From: a virus
Direction: 5' to 3' (one strand)
Virus record (IMG/VR): IMGVR_UViG_3300006749_000057
Span: 1-32,201 of that record
Length of the DNA: 32,201 bases
The notes beneath the pieces were generated by a model. It did not search any database and was not told where the DNA came from. It worked only from the letters and a program-made list of their open reading frames with translations. The number at the start of each line of letters is the position of its first letter. Positions within the stretch are counted from its first letter, which is position 1. Both the position numbers and the translations under genes were made by a program. This document shows positions 14,046-21,817 of the stretch, one piece after another.

Positions 14046-16470
14046 TATCTATCTCCTCTGTAATTTCTTTACCAAGTTCTATACCGTATTTTACGTCTTC
14101 ACGCTGTCCTTGATAACGAGTCTTAGCTAAATCAACGCCCATTCTTGCGCCATCACGCCGCTCTTCAGATTCAATTCTTTCCTCTTGAACAGCAACATTT
14201 GCCTGTGACTTATCCATATCTGCTTGTAGCTTGGCTATGTCAAGCTGTTGTTTGTGTTGGAACTCAGCCTCTTTAAGAGCAATTTCACGCTGTTGAATCT
14301 GTGTGAGTGGGTCTTGCTGTTGTTGCATGGCCTGTTCTTGTGCAACCTCTGCCTGATTCTTATTGAGCAGTTTTTCTGCCGCCTGTGCCGCCAAACGAGA
14401 AATTTCAATCTCAACATCTTCTGGAAGAGGCTTGTCCTCATTAGGCATACCGACACCAAGATTTTTCTCAATTTCTTTGCGATACTGAAACGCAACGTGT
14501 TCTGTTATGTGTGATGAAAGAGCGGCTTGTATTGCGCCAGCAAAAGGAGACTGTCCTACAATTTCTTGTAGTTTAGGGTCTTGTGCGGCGGCGATGTGAA
14601 CCTGAATATGTGCCTCATGGTCTTGATACTTAAATGCTTTTACAGGCTCTTGTTTTAAGATAGCCATGTTTTCTGTAACTGGGTCAGACGGCGCAACATC
14701 TTCTGGCAACTTTACGATTTGGTCGGCGTCTTTGATTCCAAGCACTTCGAGCATTTGACGATGCAACTGACCCATGTTGTAGAGATTCGGAGCCTGTTGA
14801 GCAAGTTGCATAGCCGCTTGGTATTGCACGACTCTTTGCGACATGGTTGCGGCATTGGGGTCTGAAACCGGGATAATATCAACCCTATCATCAAAATCCT
14901 CCTGACGGTTAAAGTCCCCATCTAACTCATATGAATATTCTGGACCCATGTAATCTTTGATTACCTTACCCAGTATCCTTAGTTCCTTTTTAAGGGCGGC
15001 GTGAAGACGAGCCTGTACACCAGACATCACCTTCATAGAGCGTTCCATTAGCGCGAGCGTAGTTCCGACTGGAGCTTGCGGGTTGAGGTTTCCAACTTGT
15101 ACATCAGCAACGGAGCCAATCCTTCTCCCCTCTTCCACGATATTTCCAAGCAGTTGGTATAATACCGATGATGGTTCCTTGTAAGGAAGGAATGCAATCG
15201 AATCCCGAATTGCACCACCCGGAACGTCAACATCGCGGAATTCGCCCGGCATGAGAGGCGAATCGTCACCTTTAATACGCAATCCGCGAGCCTTAAGACC
15301 AGCGGGGAGATTAGAGAGTGTACCCGCATCAATAAGTTGGCGCAGAATACTTGTGGCACTTTTAGCAAGACCACCAATAAGATGAATAAGACCTGTTCCA
15401 TAGAACCCAAGTCCCGGCAAGTATCGGTAGTGAACAAAGTGCGCTCTTTTACGCTTCTTAATATCTTCTTCATACCAGTTCCTCCTTATAGACAAAATTG
15501 TCAAACTGGACTTATCAACAGTTACGACATAGGGACGAGCTATACCATCTGGGTCATCGAAAGGCTCTGGCAAATTTAGGTCAGCATGAACCTCAAGGAT
15601 GGTGTGCCTGTCGTCATCCTCCAGAACGGCGGTTTCTCCGTCAATCTCATCGTACTTTTCTTGGATGTCTGAATAGTCTGGCTCTGGGTCAGGTAACTCA
15701 ACATCAAGGTAAAAGCCATTAACCTGAAGCTCAATAATCTCATTTGGTGTCTTTTTCATAACATGAGTGTAACGAGGTGCGGTGGCTAAATCAGCCGCGC
15801 CATAAGAAACAACAAAGTCTTCCGCAGGAACAAACATTGCCGCAGGACGTTCATTAATTGGGTCGTAGTAAACTTTTTTGAAAGCAGAGCCTGCTAAAGG
15901 CAAGCGAAACAGCATTTGTTCTGTTTCATCACGATACTCACTCATCTCCTCAGTCAGAAGATAATTCATTTCATTTTCAACGCGAGTAGCCTGCTCCATT
16001 TTTTCTGGGTCGCGCTTACCAACAACCTTTGTTCTTACGGGACCAGACGCAGGGAATATCTCACCCATGGCCTGAGCCTGAAAGCGGACGACTGCTTCAG
16101 TCAGGACAGGATGAAATACACCAGCCGCACCAGCCCAAGGCTGTGTACGCTCTTCAATTTTCATGCCAAGAAGGTCTAGCCCCTTAACGTAAGACCGCGC
16201 CCACTCTTTACGAGACTGCCTATCCGCTACAAAATCATCAACGATTTCAGATGCAAGTGATTGCAAGTCACCGTCTTCAATAAATTCAGCAATATTACCG
16301 TCATGCTCTGGCCCCATAATCTCTTCGGCCATTTCGCCAGTAAAGTCGATAACCATTGACTCACCTTCAACGGAGATGCCAACAGCCTCTGGATTTACAA
16401 CTTCAACTTCAACTTCACCCGTACCTGCCATCTCTAATTCAGCAGGAGACATTTGTTTTTCTACAGCCAT
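14023..16470 (-). CDS. Portal protein
   Basis: An 815-aa protein forming the DNA entry vertex of the head. The N-terminus is acidic; then EWARSYVKGLDLLGMKIEER and TQPWAGAAGVFHPVLTEAVV, a RFQAQAMGEIFPASGPVRTK block, PAEDFVVSYGAADLATAPRY, and YLPGLGFYGTGLIHLIGGLA, all familiar from large portal proteins of short-tailed marine phages. The C-terminal 130 residues are a Gln-rich coiled coil (QEQAMQQQQDPLTQIQQREI), perhaps the barrel lining. It lies just downstream of TerL with one small gene between, the usual order. Confidence 0.9.
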   Translation of the reverse strand: MAVEKQMSPAELEMAGTGEVEVEVVNPEAVGISVEGESMVIDFTGEMAEEIMGPEHDGNIAEFIEDGDLQSLASEIVDDFVADRQSRKEWARSYVKGLDLLGMKIEERTQPWAGAAGVFHPVLTEAVVRFQAQAMGEIFPASGPVRTKVVGKRDPEKMEQATRVENEMNYLLTEEMSEYRDETEQMLFRLPLAGSAFKKVYYDPINERPAAMFVPAEDFVVSYGAADLATAPRYTHVMKKTPNEIIELQVNGFYLDVELPDPEPDYSDIQEKYDEIDGETAVLEDDDRHTILEVHADLNLPEPFDDPDGIARPYVVTVDKSSLTILSIRRNWYEEDIKKRKRAHFVHYRYLPGLGFYGTGLIHLIGGLAKSATSILRQLIDAGTLSNLPAGLKARGLRIKGDDSPLMPGEFRDVDVPGGAIRDSIAFLPYKEPSSVLYQLLGNIVEEGRRIGSVADVQVGNLNPQAPVGTTLALMERSMKVMSGVQARLHAALKKELRILGKVIKDYMGPEYSYELDGDFNRQEDFDDRVDIIPVSDPNAATMSQRVVQYQAAMQLAQQAPNLYNMGQLHRQMLEVLGIKDADQIVKLPEDVAPSDPVTENMAILKQEPVKAFKYQDHEAHIQVHIAAAQDPKLQEIVGQSPFAGAIQAALSSHITEHVAFQYRKEIEKNLGVGMPNEDKPLPEDVEIEISRLAAQAAEKLLNKNQAEVAQEQAMQQQQDPLTQIQQREIALKEAEFQHKQQLDIAKLQADMDKSQANVAVQEERIESEERRDGARMGVDLAKTRYQGQREDVKYGIELGKEITEEIDNAGSDKG

Positions 16471-16484
16471 AATAAATTCCTGAG

Positions 16485-16655
16485 TTAGTCGTCCTTCTGC
16501 ATGATAACAGAATACCTAGCGTGATGGGAGCCTGCAAAGTCTGAGACTACCCTCCAGCCCTCTTCTTGATATTTTTTTACTTCTTTGTGCGAAACATATC
16601 GTAATGTACGTTTTTCAGTAATATTCAACTGGTCTTCTGTATTTTTGTTCGTCAT
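16485..16655 (-). CDS. Small conserved protein between terminase and portal
   Basis: A 56-aa protein, start at 16655 inside the end of TerL (41-bp overlap): MTNKNTEDQLNITEKRTLRY, then VSHKEVKKYQEEGWRVVSDF and SHHARYSVIMQKDD. The phrase VSHKEVKKYQEEGWRVV resembles small conserved proteins beside phage terminase genes. The ribosome site is weak, and a TTG 27 bases further on could be the start. Function unknown. Confidence 0.6.
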   Translation of the reverse strand: MTNKNTEDQLNITEKRTLRYVSHKEVKKYQEEGWRVVSDFAGSHHARYSVIMQKDD

Positions 16656-18123
16656 CCCAATCATCCATAGAGCTTCTAATCCAACCACCCTGACGGAATC
16701 TCAGTAATGCTTGCGTTGTTGAGTCAACCAAGTCATCATTTTCTCCCGCAGGAAATGCCGCGCACTCTTCAATAACTTCTTCAGCCCACCTTGTGGCCGG
16801 ACACCATATTACACCAGAAGCAAAAAGGTCACTGACGGCATTAACTCTTGCTATCTTATCCTGTCCACGAGACGGTGTAAACTCTGTAACAGGAATGCCC
16901 ATAGCTCTAAGTTCAAAAATCAACGGCGCACCAGAAGCCTTTTTCTCTACGACCATTTGGTCGGGTTCATATTCCCAGTATTTGTCATACGCGGCACGTT
17001 TTAACTCTGGAAATTCTAACTTCTCTTTGTAGGCATCTAACAAAATTAGATTAGGCACTGTTTCGCCATCTTCGTTGGGGTGATTAAAAACTCCCCATGT
17101 GGTGCAGGCAGAATAATCCGCTCGTTGCGTTTTCAAAAACGCTGTGTCCCAACTTTGTATAATTGCTTCGCACGGTGGCGGGCTTTCATGCTCCCATTCC
17201 TGCCACCATTCTCGCTTAATAAGCGCCCCCTCTTCTGCTGTGGGGTCTTGCTGATACTGTGCAGACCACTTCGATACAGGCAGTTCTGCTTTTAGCGCCT
17301 GCAACTGGTCTAAAGGCCAAAACTCAGGCCACAGTGGTTCTTCTGACGGAAGAATTGCCGGAAGCTCAATTACCTCCCAATCATCTGCACCCTCTCTTTG
17401 TGTGGCTGATTTAATTATTTGTCCCGTTAAGTCACGCACTGACCAACGAGTCATAACAATTATTATCGCTCCTCCCGGTTGCAATCTTTGACGAGGCCCT
17501 GAAGTATACCATTCGTATACTTTGTCGTAGACATCTGGGTTGTAAGCCCCCAATGCCGCCTCCTGTTCCGAGTGTGGGTCGTCAATAATGAGAACGTCAG
17601 CACCTTTACCAGTAACTGCACCGCCGACACCAATCGCAAAGTAGTCTCCTTTTTTGTTTGTATTCCAACGGCCAGCGGCCTTTGAGTCTGCGGAAAGAGA
17701 TATTCCGGGAAACACCTCTTGAAAATCCTCTTGGTTAATTAGGTTTCTAACCTTACGGCCAAAACCCACAGCAAGCTCCGCAGTATGTGCGGTCTGAATA
17801 ATTTTTTTCTCTGGGTATCTTCCAAGAAACCATGCAGGAAACAGATATGATGCGAACTCCGACTTGGTGTGTCGTGGCGGCATATTGATAATTAATCGTT
17901 TTAGCTCTCCATTTGCCACACGCTCAAACGCATCAGACATAATGCTGTGATGACGCCCAGCAATAAACGAAGGCCACATTCTTTTGACAAAGGTTATGAA
18001 GTCCGTTCTAGACGACTCTTTTACCTTTGCTTCTTCTAACTCCTCTAGCAGACCAATAATCTCTTGCCTTTGCTGTACAGGCAACTGAGATATTTTGCTC
18101 ATAACTAACGCGGAGTTATTCAT
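16615..18123 (-). CDS. terL: Terminase large subunit (TerL)
   Basis: A 502-aa ATP-driven DNA packaging motor and nuclease. Walker A-like MPPRHTKSE at about 81-89, Walker B VLIIDDPHS at about 177-185, coupling motif MTRW at 224-227, and the RNase H-like nuclease with catalytic Asp in IQSWDTAF (about D326) and an acidic pair in GENDDLVDS near 471-479. The length fits the family. It overlaps the upstream 79-aa gene by 8 bp. The small subunit is not adjacent: it lies at 20352-20828, with plus-strand genes between. Start choice: ATG 18123; an ATG 21 bases further on is possible. Confidence 0.95.
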   Translation of the reverse strand: MNNSALVMSKISQLPVQQRQEIIGLLEELEEAKVKESSRTDFITFVKRMWPSFIAGRHHSIMSDAFERVANGELKRLIINMPPRHTKSEFASYLFPAWFLGRYPEKKIIQTAHTAELAVGFGRKVRNLINQEDFQEVFPGISLSADSKAAGRWNTNKKGDYFAIGVGGAVTGKGADVLIIDDPHSEQEAALGAYNPDVYDKVYEWYTSGPRQRLQPGGAIIIVMTRWSVRDLTGQIIKSATQREGADDWEVIELPAILPSEEPLWPEFWPLDQLQALKAELPVSKWSAQYQQDPTAEEGALIKREWWQEWEHESPPPCEAIIQSWDTAFLKTQRADYSACTTWGVFNHPNEDGETVPNLILLDAYKEKLEFPELKRAAYDKYWEYEPDQMVVEKKASGAPLIFELRAMGIPVTEFTPSRGQDKIARVNAVSDLFASGVIWCPATRWAEEVIEECAAFPAGENDDLVDSTTQALLRFRQGGWIRSSMDDWDDEQKYRRPVEYY

Positions 18124-18355
18124 CAGACACGCATCTATTCAACAAAACTGATTTAGCAAGCTCTAATAAAAATACCATATCAGGGGCTTTGCCATGAGAT
18201 GTAGCCATAAACAGATTTCCCTCGTCTGTCCAGCCAATAACCATAGCCTCAGTCATGGTTACCTCTTCCTGAAGAACCCCCAGCATTTCTTTTGGGTCTA
18301 ATTCAGGCTCTTCATGTATGGATGGGTTACCCGGAAATTGTATTATATTTGTCAT
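18116..18355 (-). CDS. Small protein upstream of TerL
   Basis: A 79-aa protein, start at 18355 (GGGAG ten bases upstream), MTNIIQFPGNPSIHEEPELD, then MLGVLQEEVTMTEAMVIGWT and KAPDMVFLLELAKSVLLNRC. The GWTDEGNLFMATSHGKAPDM part resembles small proteins of Alphaproteobacteria and their phages of unknown function. It is the first gene of the leftward virion transcript. Confidence 0.68.
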   Translation of the reverse strand: MTNIIQFPGNPSIHEEPELDPKEMLGVLQEEVTMTEAMVIGWTDEGNLFMATSHGKAPDMVFLLELAKSVLLNRCVSDE

Positions 18356-18684
18356 CAAAACTCCCTCTCCCAAAAAATGACGGTGGGGGAGCAAAGGGAG
18401 GATGCTCTACCCCACCGGAAGCGCCGGGAGACGTTGCGCTTCAAATTTCAGTATATAGTACATTATGTACTTTAACTAGAGATATATATAATATATAATA
18501 CTAGTATGTACTATATAGTACATATGTACTACGGTACATTTTACCGGACCAGACAACTCTGGAAGCATGGTAGGGAGAGCGGCTTTGGCTTTAATTGTAG
18601 AAAAAAAACCTACAGTATATAGTTATCATGAACCGGAAAAGTCAGAGCCGCAACACCCTTCTAAAGAAAAAGGGGGAGAGGCTA
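18356..18684. promoter_or_regulatory. Divergent control region with clustered GTAC palindromes
   Basis: This 329-bp stretch without a gene separates leftward virion genes from rightward early genes. Six GTAC sites lie at 18458, 18467, 18508, 18518, 18526 and 18534. The last two form the 18-bp dyad TATGTACTACGGTACATT (18523-18540), and the 18508/18518 pair forms ATGTACTATATAGTACAT. AT-rich TATATATAATATATAATA at 18483-18500 could hold promoter -10 elements in both directions. It probably controls both transcripts, and AT-richness also makes it an origin candidate. The remaining part (18541-18684) shows only a ribosome site. Confidence 0.7.
18483..18521 (-). repeat. Long regulatory repeat, copy 1 (inverted relative to 30058-30095)
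   Basis: The reverse complement of this segment matches 30058-30095 at about 36 of 39 aligned columns by eye, with one single-base gap. It has GTACTATATAGTACATA at one end and an alternating TATTATATATTATATATA tract at the other. The two copies point away from each other at the edges of the non-structural region. Confidence 0.75.
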
Positions 18685-18858
18685 ATGATGACACAGAACA
18701 AATCGACCTTGAAGAGTGCATCGCAAACGCGGGAAGTCTGCGATAAGTGTGATGAAACGGCACTCATTAAAACTTACGGCAAAAATTTATGTGCCAATCA
18801 CGGTCTTGAATATCTAAAAGACTTAAACAAAATCAAAAAACACGGGATACCCTTCTAA
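18685..18858 (+). CDS. Small Cys-motif protein, early region
   Basis: A 57-aa protein starting MMTQNKSTLKSASQTREVCD at 18685, with GGGGGAGAGG just upstream; the frame is open further upstream to 18628 but lacks a ribosome site. It contains C-x2-C (VCDKCDE) and, 17 residues on, C-x2-H (LCANHG), a small zinc-finger-like arrangement. First gene of the rightward early cluster; a DNA-binding or regulator role is possible but unproved. Confidence 0.7.
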   Translation: MMTQNKSTLKSASQTREVCDKCDETALIKTYGKNLCANHGLEYLKDLNKIKKHGIPF

Positions 18859-19073
18859 TGAAAGAATTTGCTCTTGTGATAAGTATGTGGGGCCACACAG
18901 GTGTTGAATGGGAGTTTGTAGGCAATCAATCCATTCTAAGAGAAACTCTATCTCAGGAACAATGTGAGTTTTTATCTCACGAAGAGATGTGGAATCACGA
19001 AAATGAAAACAAGTATTACAAAATACTTATTCAGTGCTACCCAACTGAATGTGCTGGTAAGGAGACTTGTTAA
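18858..19073 (+). CDS. Small protein of unknown function, early region
   Basis: A 71-aa protein starting MKEFALVISMWGHTGVEWEF, with an ILIQCYPTEC end. It shares TAATG with the previous stop. I do not recognise it. Its hydrophobic N-terminus is too short and interrupted for a clear signal peptide. Probably an early accessory protein. Confidence 0.65.
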   Translation: MKEFALVISMWGHTGVEWEFVGNQSILRETLSQEQCEFLSHEEMWNHENENKYYKILIQCYPTECAGKETC

Positions 19074-19322
19074 GTGTTTAAGGCAATTATCGTAGCTTGT
19101 CATATAGCTGACCCAACCAACTGTATAATTATAACGGACCAGCGTGGGCCATATGACACAGAAGATAAATGCCAAGCTAGAATCGAGGAAATGATACACG
19201 ATTCAATTTCAATATTTACGATGAAGCAATGGCCTATGATTTTTAAGCTAACAAGCTGTGTACACCCAGACGAGGCAGTATTTACAAATGTCAACACTAC
19301 TGACCAATATTCCAAACGCTAA
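19074..19322 (+). CDS. Small protein with GTG start, early region
   Basis: An 82-aa protein beginning with GTG at 19074, with AAGGAG about ten bases upstream, immediately after the previous stop: MFKAIIVACHIADPTNCIII, then RGPYDTEDKCQARIEEMIHD. The order is like small phage proteins in which the N-terminal strands carry Cys pairs (C9, C17, C33). Not recognised. It overlaps the next gene by 35 bp. Confidence 0.62.
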   Translation: MFKAIIVACHIADPTNCIIITDQRGPYDTEDKCQARIEEMIHDSISIFTMKQWPMIFKLTSCVHPDEAVFTNVNTTDQYSKR

Positions 19323-19923
19323 AGTTTATGTTCGTAAAGAATATCTCATGGACCATCAAGAGGGGCATGGTGAATTTGTTGAGGGGCATTGGGTAACGGC
19401 GAAGTCCATTCCCGGCAGAGCCTTTTACTTCGAGACTTATCTGCCCCATTACGGCGCTCTGTACGATAAACTGCCGATTAGTGCCTTTGTATCAGAGCCT
19501 AAAACGCCAGAACCTGACCTGTCCCTGCCCAATCTGCAATTCTGGAACTGCATGGACTACGGTGTCACGTCTATTTACAAGCAATTCATTGGTTCTATGG
19601 ATTTTGAGGTCCGAACGCGAGATGAGGGCAACTTTTACGGCACATATATCTGTACACTAGACAATTATCACGCACAGGCAGACGAAATAGACTACTCAAC
19701 GTCCGAAATCCCGGAAGAACACAAGTCATTTAACCTGATAGAGCTAGAGAACGGGCAATATGCACTGTACCCTAACAACAGAATGCGGGTATATGACAAC
19801 TCCCTGACGCCAGAGAACCCATCAATGCCCGATTTCAAGGTATCTACCGACTATTATCAGGTAGAGGCAGGTAATAAGTACAGACTAGGGGATACAGAAG
19901 AATACTTTTATGAAAAAAAGTAG
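19288..19923 (+). CDS. Conserved phage protein, unknown function
   Basis: A 211-aa protein starting MSTLLTNIPNAKVYVRKEYL at 19288; the frame continues upstream to a GTG at 19258. It has the conserved blocks GEFVEGHWVTAKSIPGRAFY, FETYLPHYGALYDKLPISAF, NLQFWNCMDYGVTSIYKQF, GTYICTLDNYHAQ and IELENGQYALYPNNRMRVYD. I recognise this as a protein found in many marine phages with no known function. No membrane segment or catalytic motif is clear. It ends the first rightward gene cluster. Confidence 0.78.
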   Translation: MSTLLTNIPNAKVYVRKEYLMDHQEGHGEFVEGHWVTAKSIPGRAFYFETYLPHYGALYDKLPISAFVSEPKTPEPDLSLPNLQFWNCMDYGVTSIYKQFIGSMDFEVRTRDEGNFYGTYICTLDNYHAQADEIDYSTSEIPEEHKSFNLIELENGQYALYPNNRMRVYDNSLTPENPSMPDFKVSTDYYQVEAGNKYRLGDTEEYFYEKK

Positions 19924-19928
19924 TAAAA

Positions 19929-20009
19929 TTTGTACGAGGTTAGGAATCCTAGGGAACTTATCCTGAAAAACACCCGGAGCGTTTTAAATAAATTGTATCC
20001 TAGTACAAA
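19929..20009. promoter_or_regulatory. Two GTAC sites between converging genes
   Basis: A half-site TTTGTAC lies at 19929-19935 just after a plus-strand stop, and a fuller dyad ATTGTATCCTAGTACAAA at 19992-20009. Between them is the short palindrome TAGGAATCCTA. A run of nine G (20014-20022) follows. The genes converge here, so a promoter role is less likely than a roadblock or terminator-like role. Confidence 0.5.
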
Positions 20010-20022
20010 TTAAGGGGGGGGG

Positions 20023-20238
20023 TCAGTGTTTTGTAGGCTCTTCCATTATCTCCCACATCATCCACGCATAGTTCATCCTATCATTGACCTCAAACGACAG
20101 CGCTAGACGCCCCTCAAGGCTCATAGAGCGCCATTCCTGCTTCTCACGCTCCGTCATACCACATTTAAGACAAAGGCTCTCTTCGGGCTTTCTTGGGCCT
20201 CTATAGTAGCACTCCCCTTTGCAGGGTTTGTAATTCAT
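20023..20238 (-). CDS. DUF1289-like Cys-rich protein
   Basis: A 71-aa protein starting MNYKPCKGECYYRGPRKPEE. The order Cys-x3-Cys, then SLCLKCGMTEREKQEWRSMS (Cys-x2-Cys, followed by E..EW..M) fits the DUF1289 family, small proteins with four Cys probably holding Zn or Fe. The start is uncertain: no ribosome site is seen at 20238, and ATG codons at 20262 and 20259 are alternatives. It lies alone between two control stretches. Confidence 0.65.
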   Translation of the reverse strand: MNYKPCKGECYYRGPRKPEESLCLKCGMTEREKQEWRSMSLEGRLALSFEVNDRMNYAWMMWEIMEEPTKH

Positions 20239-20351
20239 AGAGTAATCGGTTGTGTAGAACATCATGTATATAACGAGCCTAGCACAGGCATCTATCACGG
20301 GTGTGGGGGTAGGGTGGGGTCACGCCCTCGTACAAATTCGTCAGGGGGCGG
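20239..20351. promoter_or_regulatory. Gap with G-quadruplex-type tract and GTAC half-site
   Basis: Between the DUF1289-like gene and TerS, the plus strand at 20299-20319 reads GGG-TGT-GGGGG-TA-GGG-T-GGGG, four G runs with short loops, a typical G-quadruplex pattern. Ten bases on is the half-site GTACAAA at 20330. A minus-strand promoter for the DUF1289-like gene may lie near 20265 (TATATA), but it is weak. Confidence 0.5.
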
Positions 20352-20828
20352 TCACTCACCCATCAACACCGCCAAGCGCCGTTGCAGGTCGGCCTCAATG
20401 TCGGAAGCAGTGCGGTCAGACTTCTCTTCTGTCTCTATCCTGTCGCTGAACATAGCCACAGACTTGCCCAGTGCCACCAGTGCGCTAACCCGTGACGTAT
20501 CACTGCCACCCATTGCCTCTTCTTTGAGCCTGTCAGTCACCCAGATTTTCAGTCTGTCTTCGTCTGTCCGCTTTCGTGCGGTGATTTCGTCAGTTATGGC
20601 CTTTATCCTAGTTGTGACCTTAGTGTTCTTTGTCGCTAGGTTTGAGGCGTTAACCCATACAGTAGAAGGCTTTGTGCCTTCCTTGACGTTATATGCCGTT
20701 TTATAGGCGTCAGTCAGTGTCTGGCCCTGTGCGACTAGCTGACAGAAGTGTTCTTGTTTAGCTGTTAGCTTGTCCCCTTCATCTGACACTATTGTCAGGT
20801 GTGGATGTTTGTCTTTATCTTTGCCCAT
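20352..20828 (-). CDS. terS: Terminase small subunit (TerS)
   Basis: A 158-aa protein that recognises DNA for packaging and feeds it to TerL. It has the family signature LTAKQEHFCQLVAQGQTLTD followed by AYKTAYNV, a winged/helix-turn-helix region; then STVWVNASNLATKNTKVTTR and a helical oligomerising part; the last residues (EADLQRRLAVLMGE) resemble the usual TerL-binding tail. It is on the same strand as TerL but separated from it by 2.2 kb with four opposite genes between, which is unusual. AGGGG lies upstream of the start. Confidence 0.85.
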   Translation of the reverse strand: MGKDKDKHPHLTIVSDEGDKLTAKQEHFCQLVAQGQTLTDAYKTAYNVKEGTKPSTVWVNASNLATKNTKVTTRIKAITDEITARKRTDEDRLKIWVTDRLKEEAMGGSDTSRVSALVALGKSVAMFSDRIETEEKSDRTASDIEADLQRRLAVLMGE

Positions 20829-21238
20829 GTCTTTACCCCTATGAAGTGCCGCAACTATGCGCTATCGCTTGGTCGGGCTTTTTGAAATTGTACTACCATA
20901 CAAATATACCAGCCCAGACACGCTACCACCACCCAGCATTCTGTTCCTGTTTCGTTCTGCTTAACCTATTTTTAGTTAAACAGGCAATGTTCTTGCTTTG
21001 TTCATGCCGTTTAAACGCTCTAGGAGCTTCTGTGAGAGGTTTTAGGTATTTTTGCTAGGAAACATACACGGATAGTCGCTGACAGCGCTCTGTGAGCATT
21101 TTAGGTTTTGTCAACACTTTTAAGCATTTTAAGCGTCAATAATCCGACACACCCCAAAAAGGGTTTTCTGCATATATATAGTGTCGATACACCCCGTAAT
21201 TATTTTAAACTTTTTTTGTACTATAGGACTTTTTAGTG
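20829..21238. promoter_or_regulatory. Non-coding control stretch between TerS and the structured RNA
   Basis: No gene is supported in these 410 bp. Operator-like dyads lie at 20887-20904 (ATTGTACTACCATACAAA) and 21215-21232 (TTTGTACTATAGGACTTT, right half weak). A repeated phrase TCTGTGAG followed by TTTTAGGT occurs near 21030 and 21090. ACACCCC recurs at 21149 and 21189. TTGACA also occurs on the minus strand at 21114-21109, pointing to TerS, without a good -10. AT-rich blocks (21125-21235) make this a candidate origin or promoter hub. Confidence 0.5.
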
Positions 21239-21269
21239 TTGACAGTGCTTTTACAAGAGTCCATATAAG
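21239..21269 (+). promoter_or_regulatory. Sigma70-like promoter ahead of the structured RNA
   Basis: The plus strand carries a perfect TTGACA at 21239-21244 and TATAAG at 21264-21269 (19-bp spacing); CATATA at 17-bp spacing is an alternative. Transcription would begin near 21275, exactly where the hairpin series starts. The GTAC dyad at 21215-21232 lies seven bases upstream of the -35, suitable for control by a DNA-binding protein. Confidence 0.65.
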
Positions 21270-21273
21270 GGAA

Positions 21274-21597
21274 GGTTGCTCGCGCAACCGCTGGGTCAGC
21301 CCAGCACCTCACAGCCCCAGTTTGGCAATCGGGTTTCTGGACTTCTTCACCCCCAGATTAGGTTATAAAATCGCCTTGGTCGGCTTCCTAGATTTTGAGT
21401 TCCAAGCTATCTGGTATCGCTCTGAGATATCCGACACGCTCCGCGCTCCACCTCGACACTACGGCTGGCTGGTGCGGCGCGACAGTTCACTGTCGGTGAG
21501 GTAGGGGTTCACGCCACTAGCTGTACGGTTCTCAACACTTTGAGATTAGGCGGTGCTGATGCCGCCTACCTGTCGCTGGGCATTGGTAGCCCAGCCT
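21274..21597 (+). ncRNA. Candidate structured RNA or long 5' leader
   Basis: About 325 nt without a credible gene contain nine local hairpins by eye: GGTTGC/GCAACC (21274-21289), GCTGGG/CCCAGC (21290-21305), TCTGG/CCAGA (21336-21357), AAAATC..GCC/GGC..GATTTT (21367-21396), GGTATC/GATATC (21413-21431), CGACAG/CTGTCG (21480-21495), CTCAA/TTGAG (21531-21544), TAGGCGG/CCGCCTA (21547-21568) and GCTGGGC/GCCCAGC (21575-21595). Also ACCTCAC (21306-21312) can pair with GTGAGGT (21496-21502). It follows a promoter and ends just before AGGAG of the gene at 21626. I cannot assign it to tmRNA, RNase P, group I intron or another named class. Confidence 0.6.
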
Positions 21598-21625
21598 GAC
21601 GAGTAACCACGAAACAGGAGCTAAC

Positions 21626-21817
21626 ATGACACAGCCACAACCTGCTTATCTTTATTCACTCGCTGGTGTTTCATTTTATGAACACCCCACAATGGGCGAT
21701 GAACACCCAGTGCTGGTGAAACACAACGGCAAGTTTTACAACACAGGGTATTATGACCCTGACCACGGTGAAGCACTTGAGATTAAGGCGAAACTTAAAG
21801 CAAAGGGGAATAAATAA
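21626..21817 (+). CDS. Small protein after the structured RNA
   Basis: A 63-aa protein starting MTQPQPAYLYSLAGVSFYEH with AGGAG seven bases upstream. It has a DEHPVLVKHNGKFYNTGYYD segment and a Lys-rich end (LKAKLKAKGNK-like). Short, soluble, not recognised. Its long structured leader suggests its translation, or the RNA itself, is regulated. It shares TAATG with the next gene. Confidence 0.72.
   Translation: MTQPQPAYLYSLAGVSFYEHPTMGDEHPVLVKHNGKFYNTGYYDPDHGEALEIKAKLKAKGNK

Noticed and set aside
17501-17522. AGTATACCATTCGTATAC dyad in the terminase gene
   Set aside because: It resembles the regulatory motif but lacks GTAC in both halves and is explained by codons for VYEWY.
20792-21058. Open frame of 88 codons on the plus strand
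   Set aside because: Overlaps the start of TerS on the other strand, has no ribosome site and is unusually Cys/Tyr/Leu-rich.
21181-21504. Open frame of 107 codons on the plus strand within the structured stretch
   Set aside because: No ribosome site, a promoter and -10 box would lie inside it, and the protein has low-complexity, unbalanced composition with no family resemblance. RNA structure explains the region better.
21274-21600. tmRNA or group I intron identity for the structured RNA
   Set aside because: No tRNA-like acceptor/T-arm with CCA end or tag frame, and no intron core pairing (P, Q, R, S) could be recognised.
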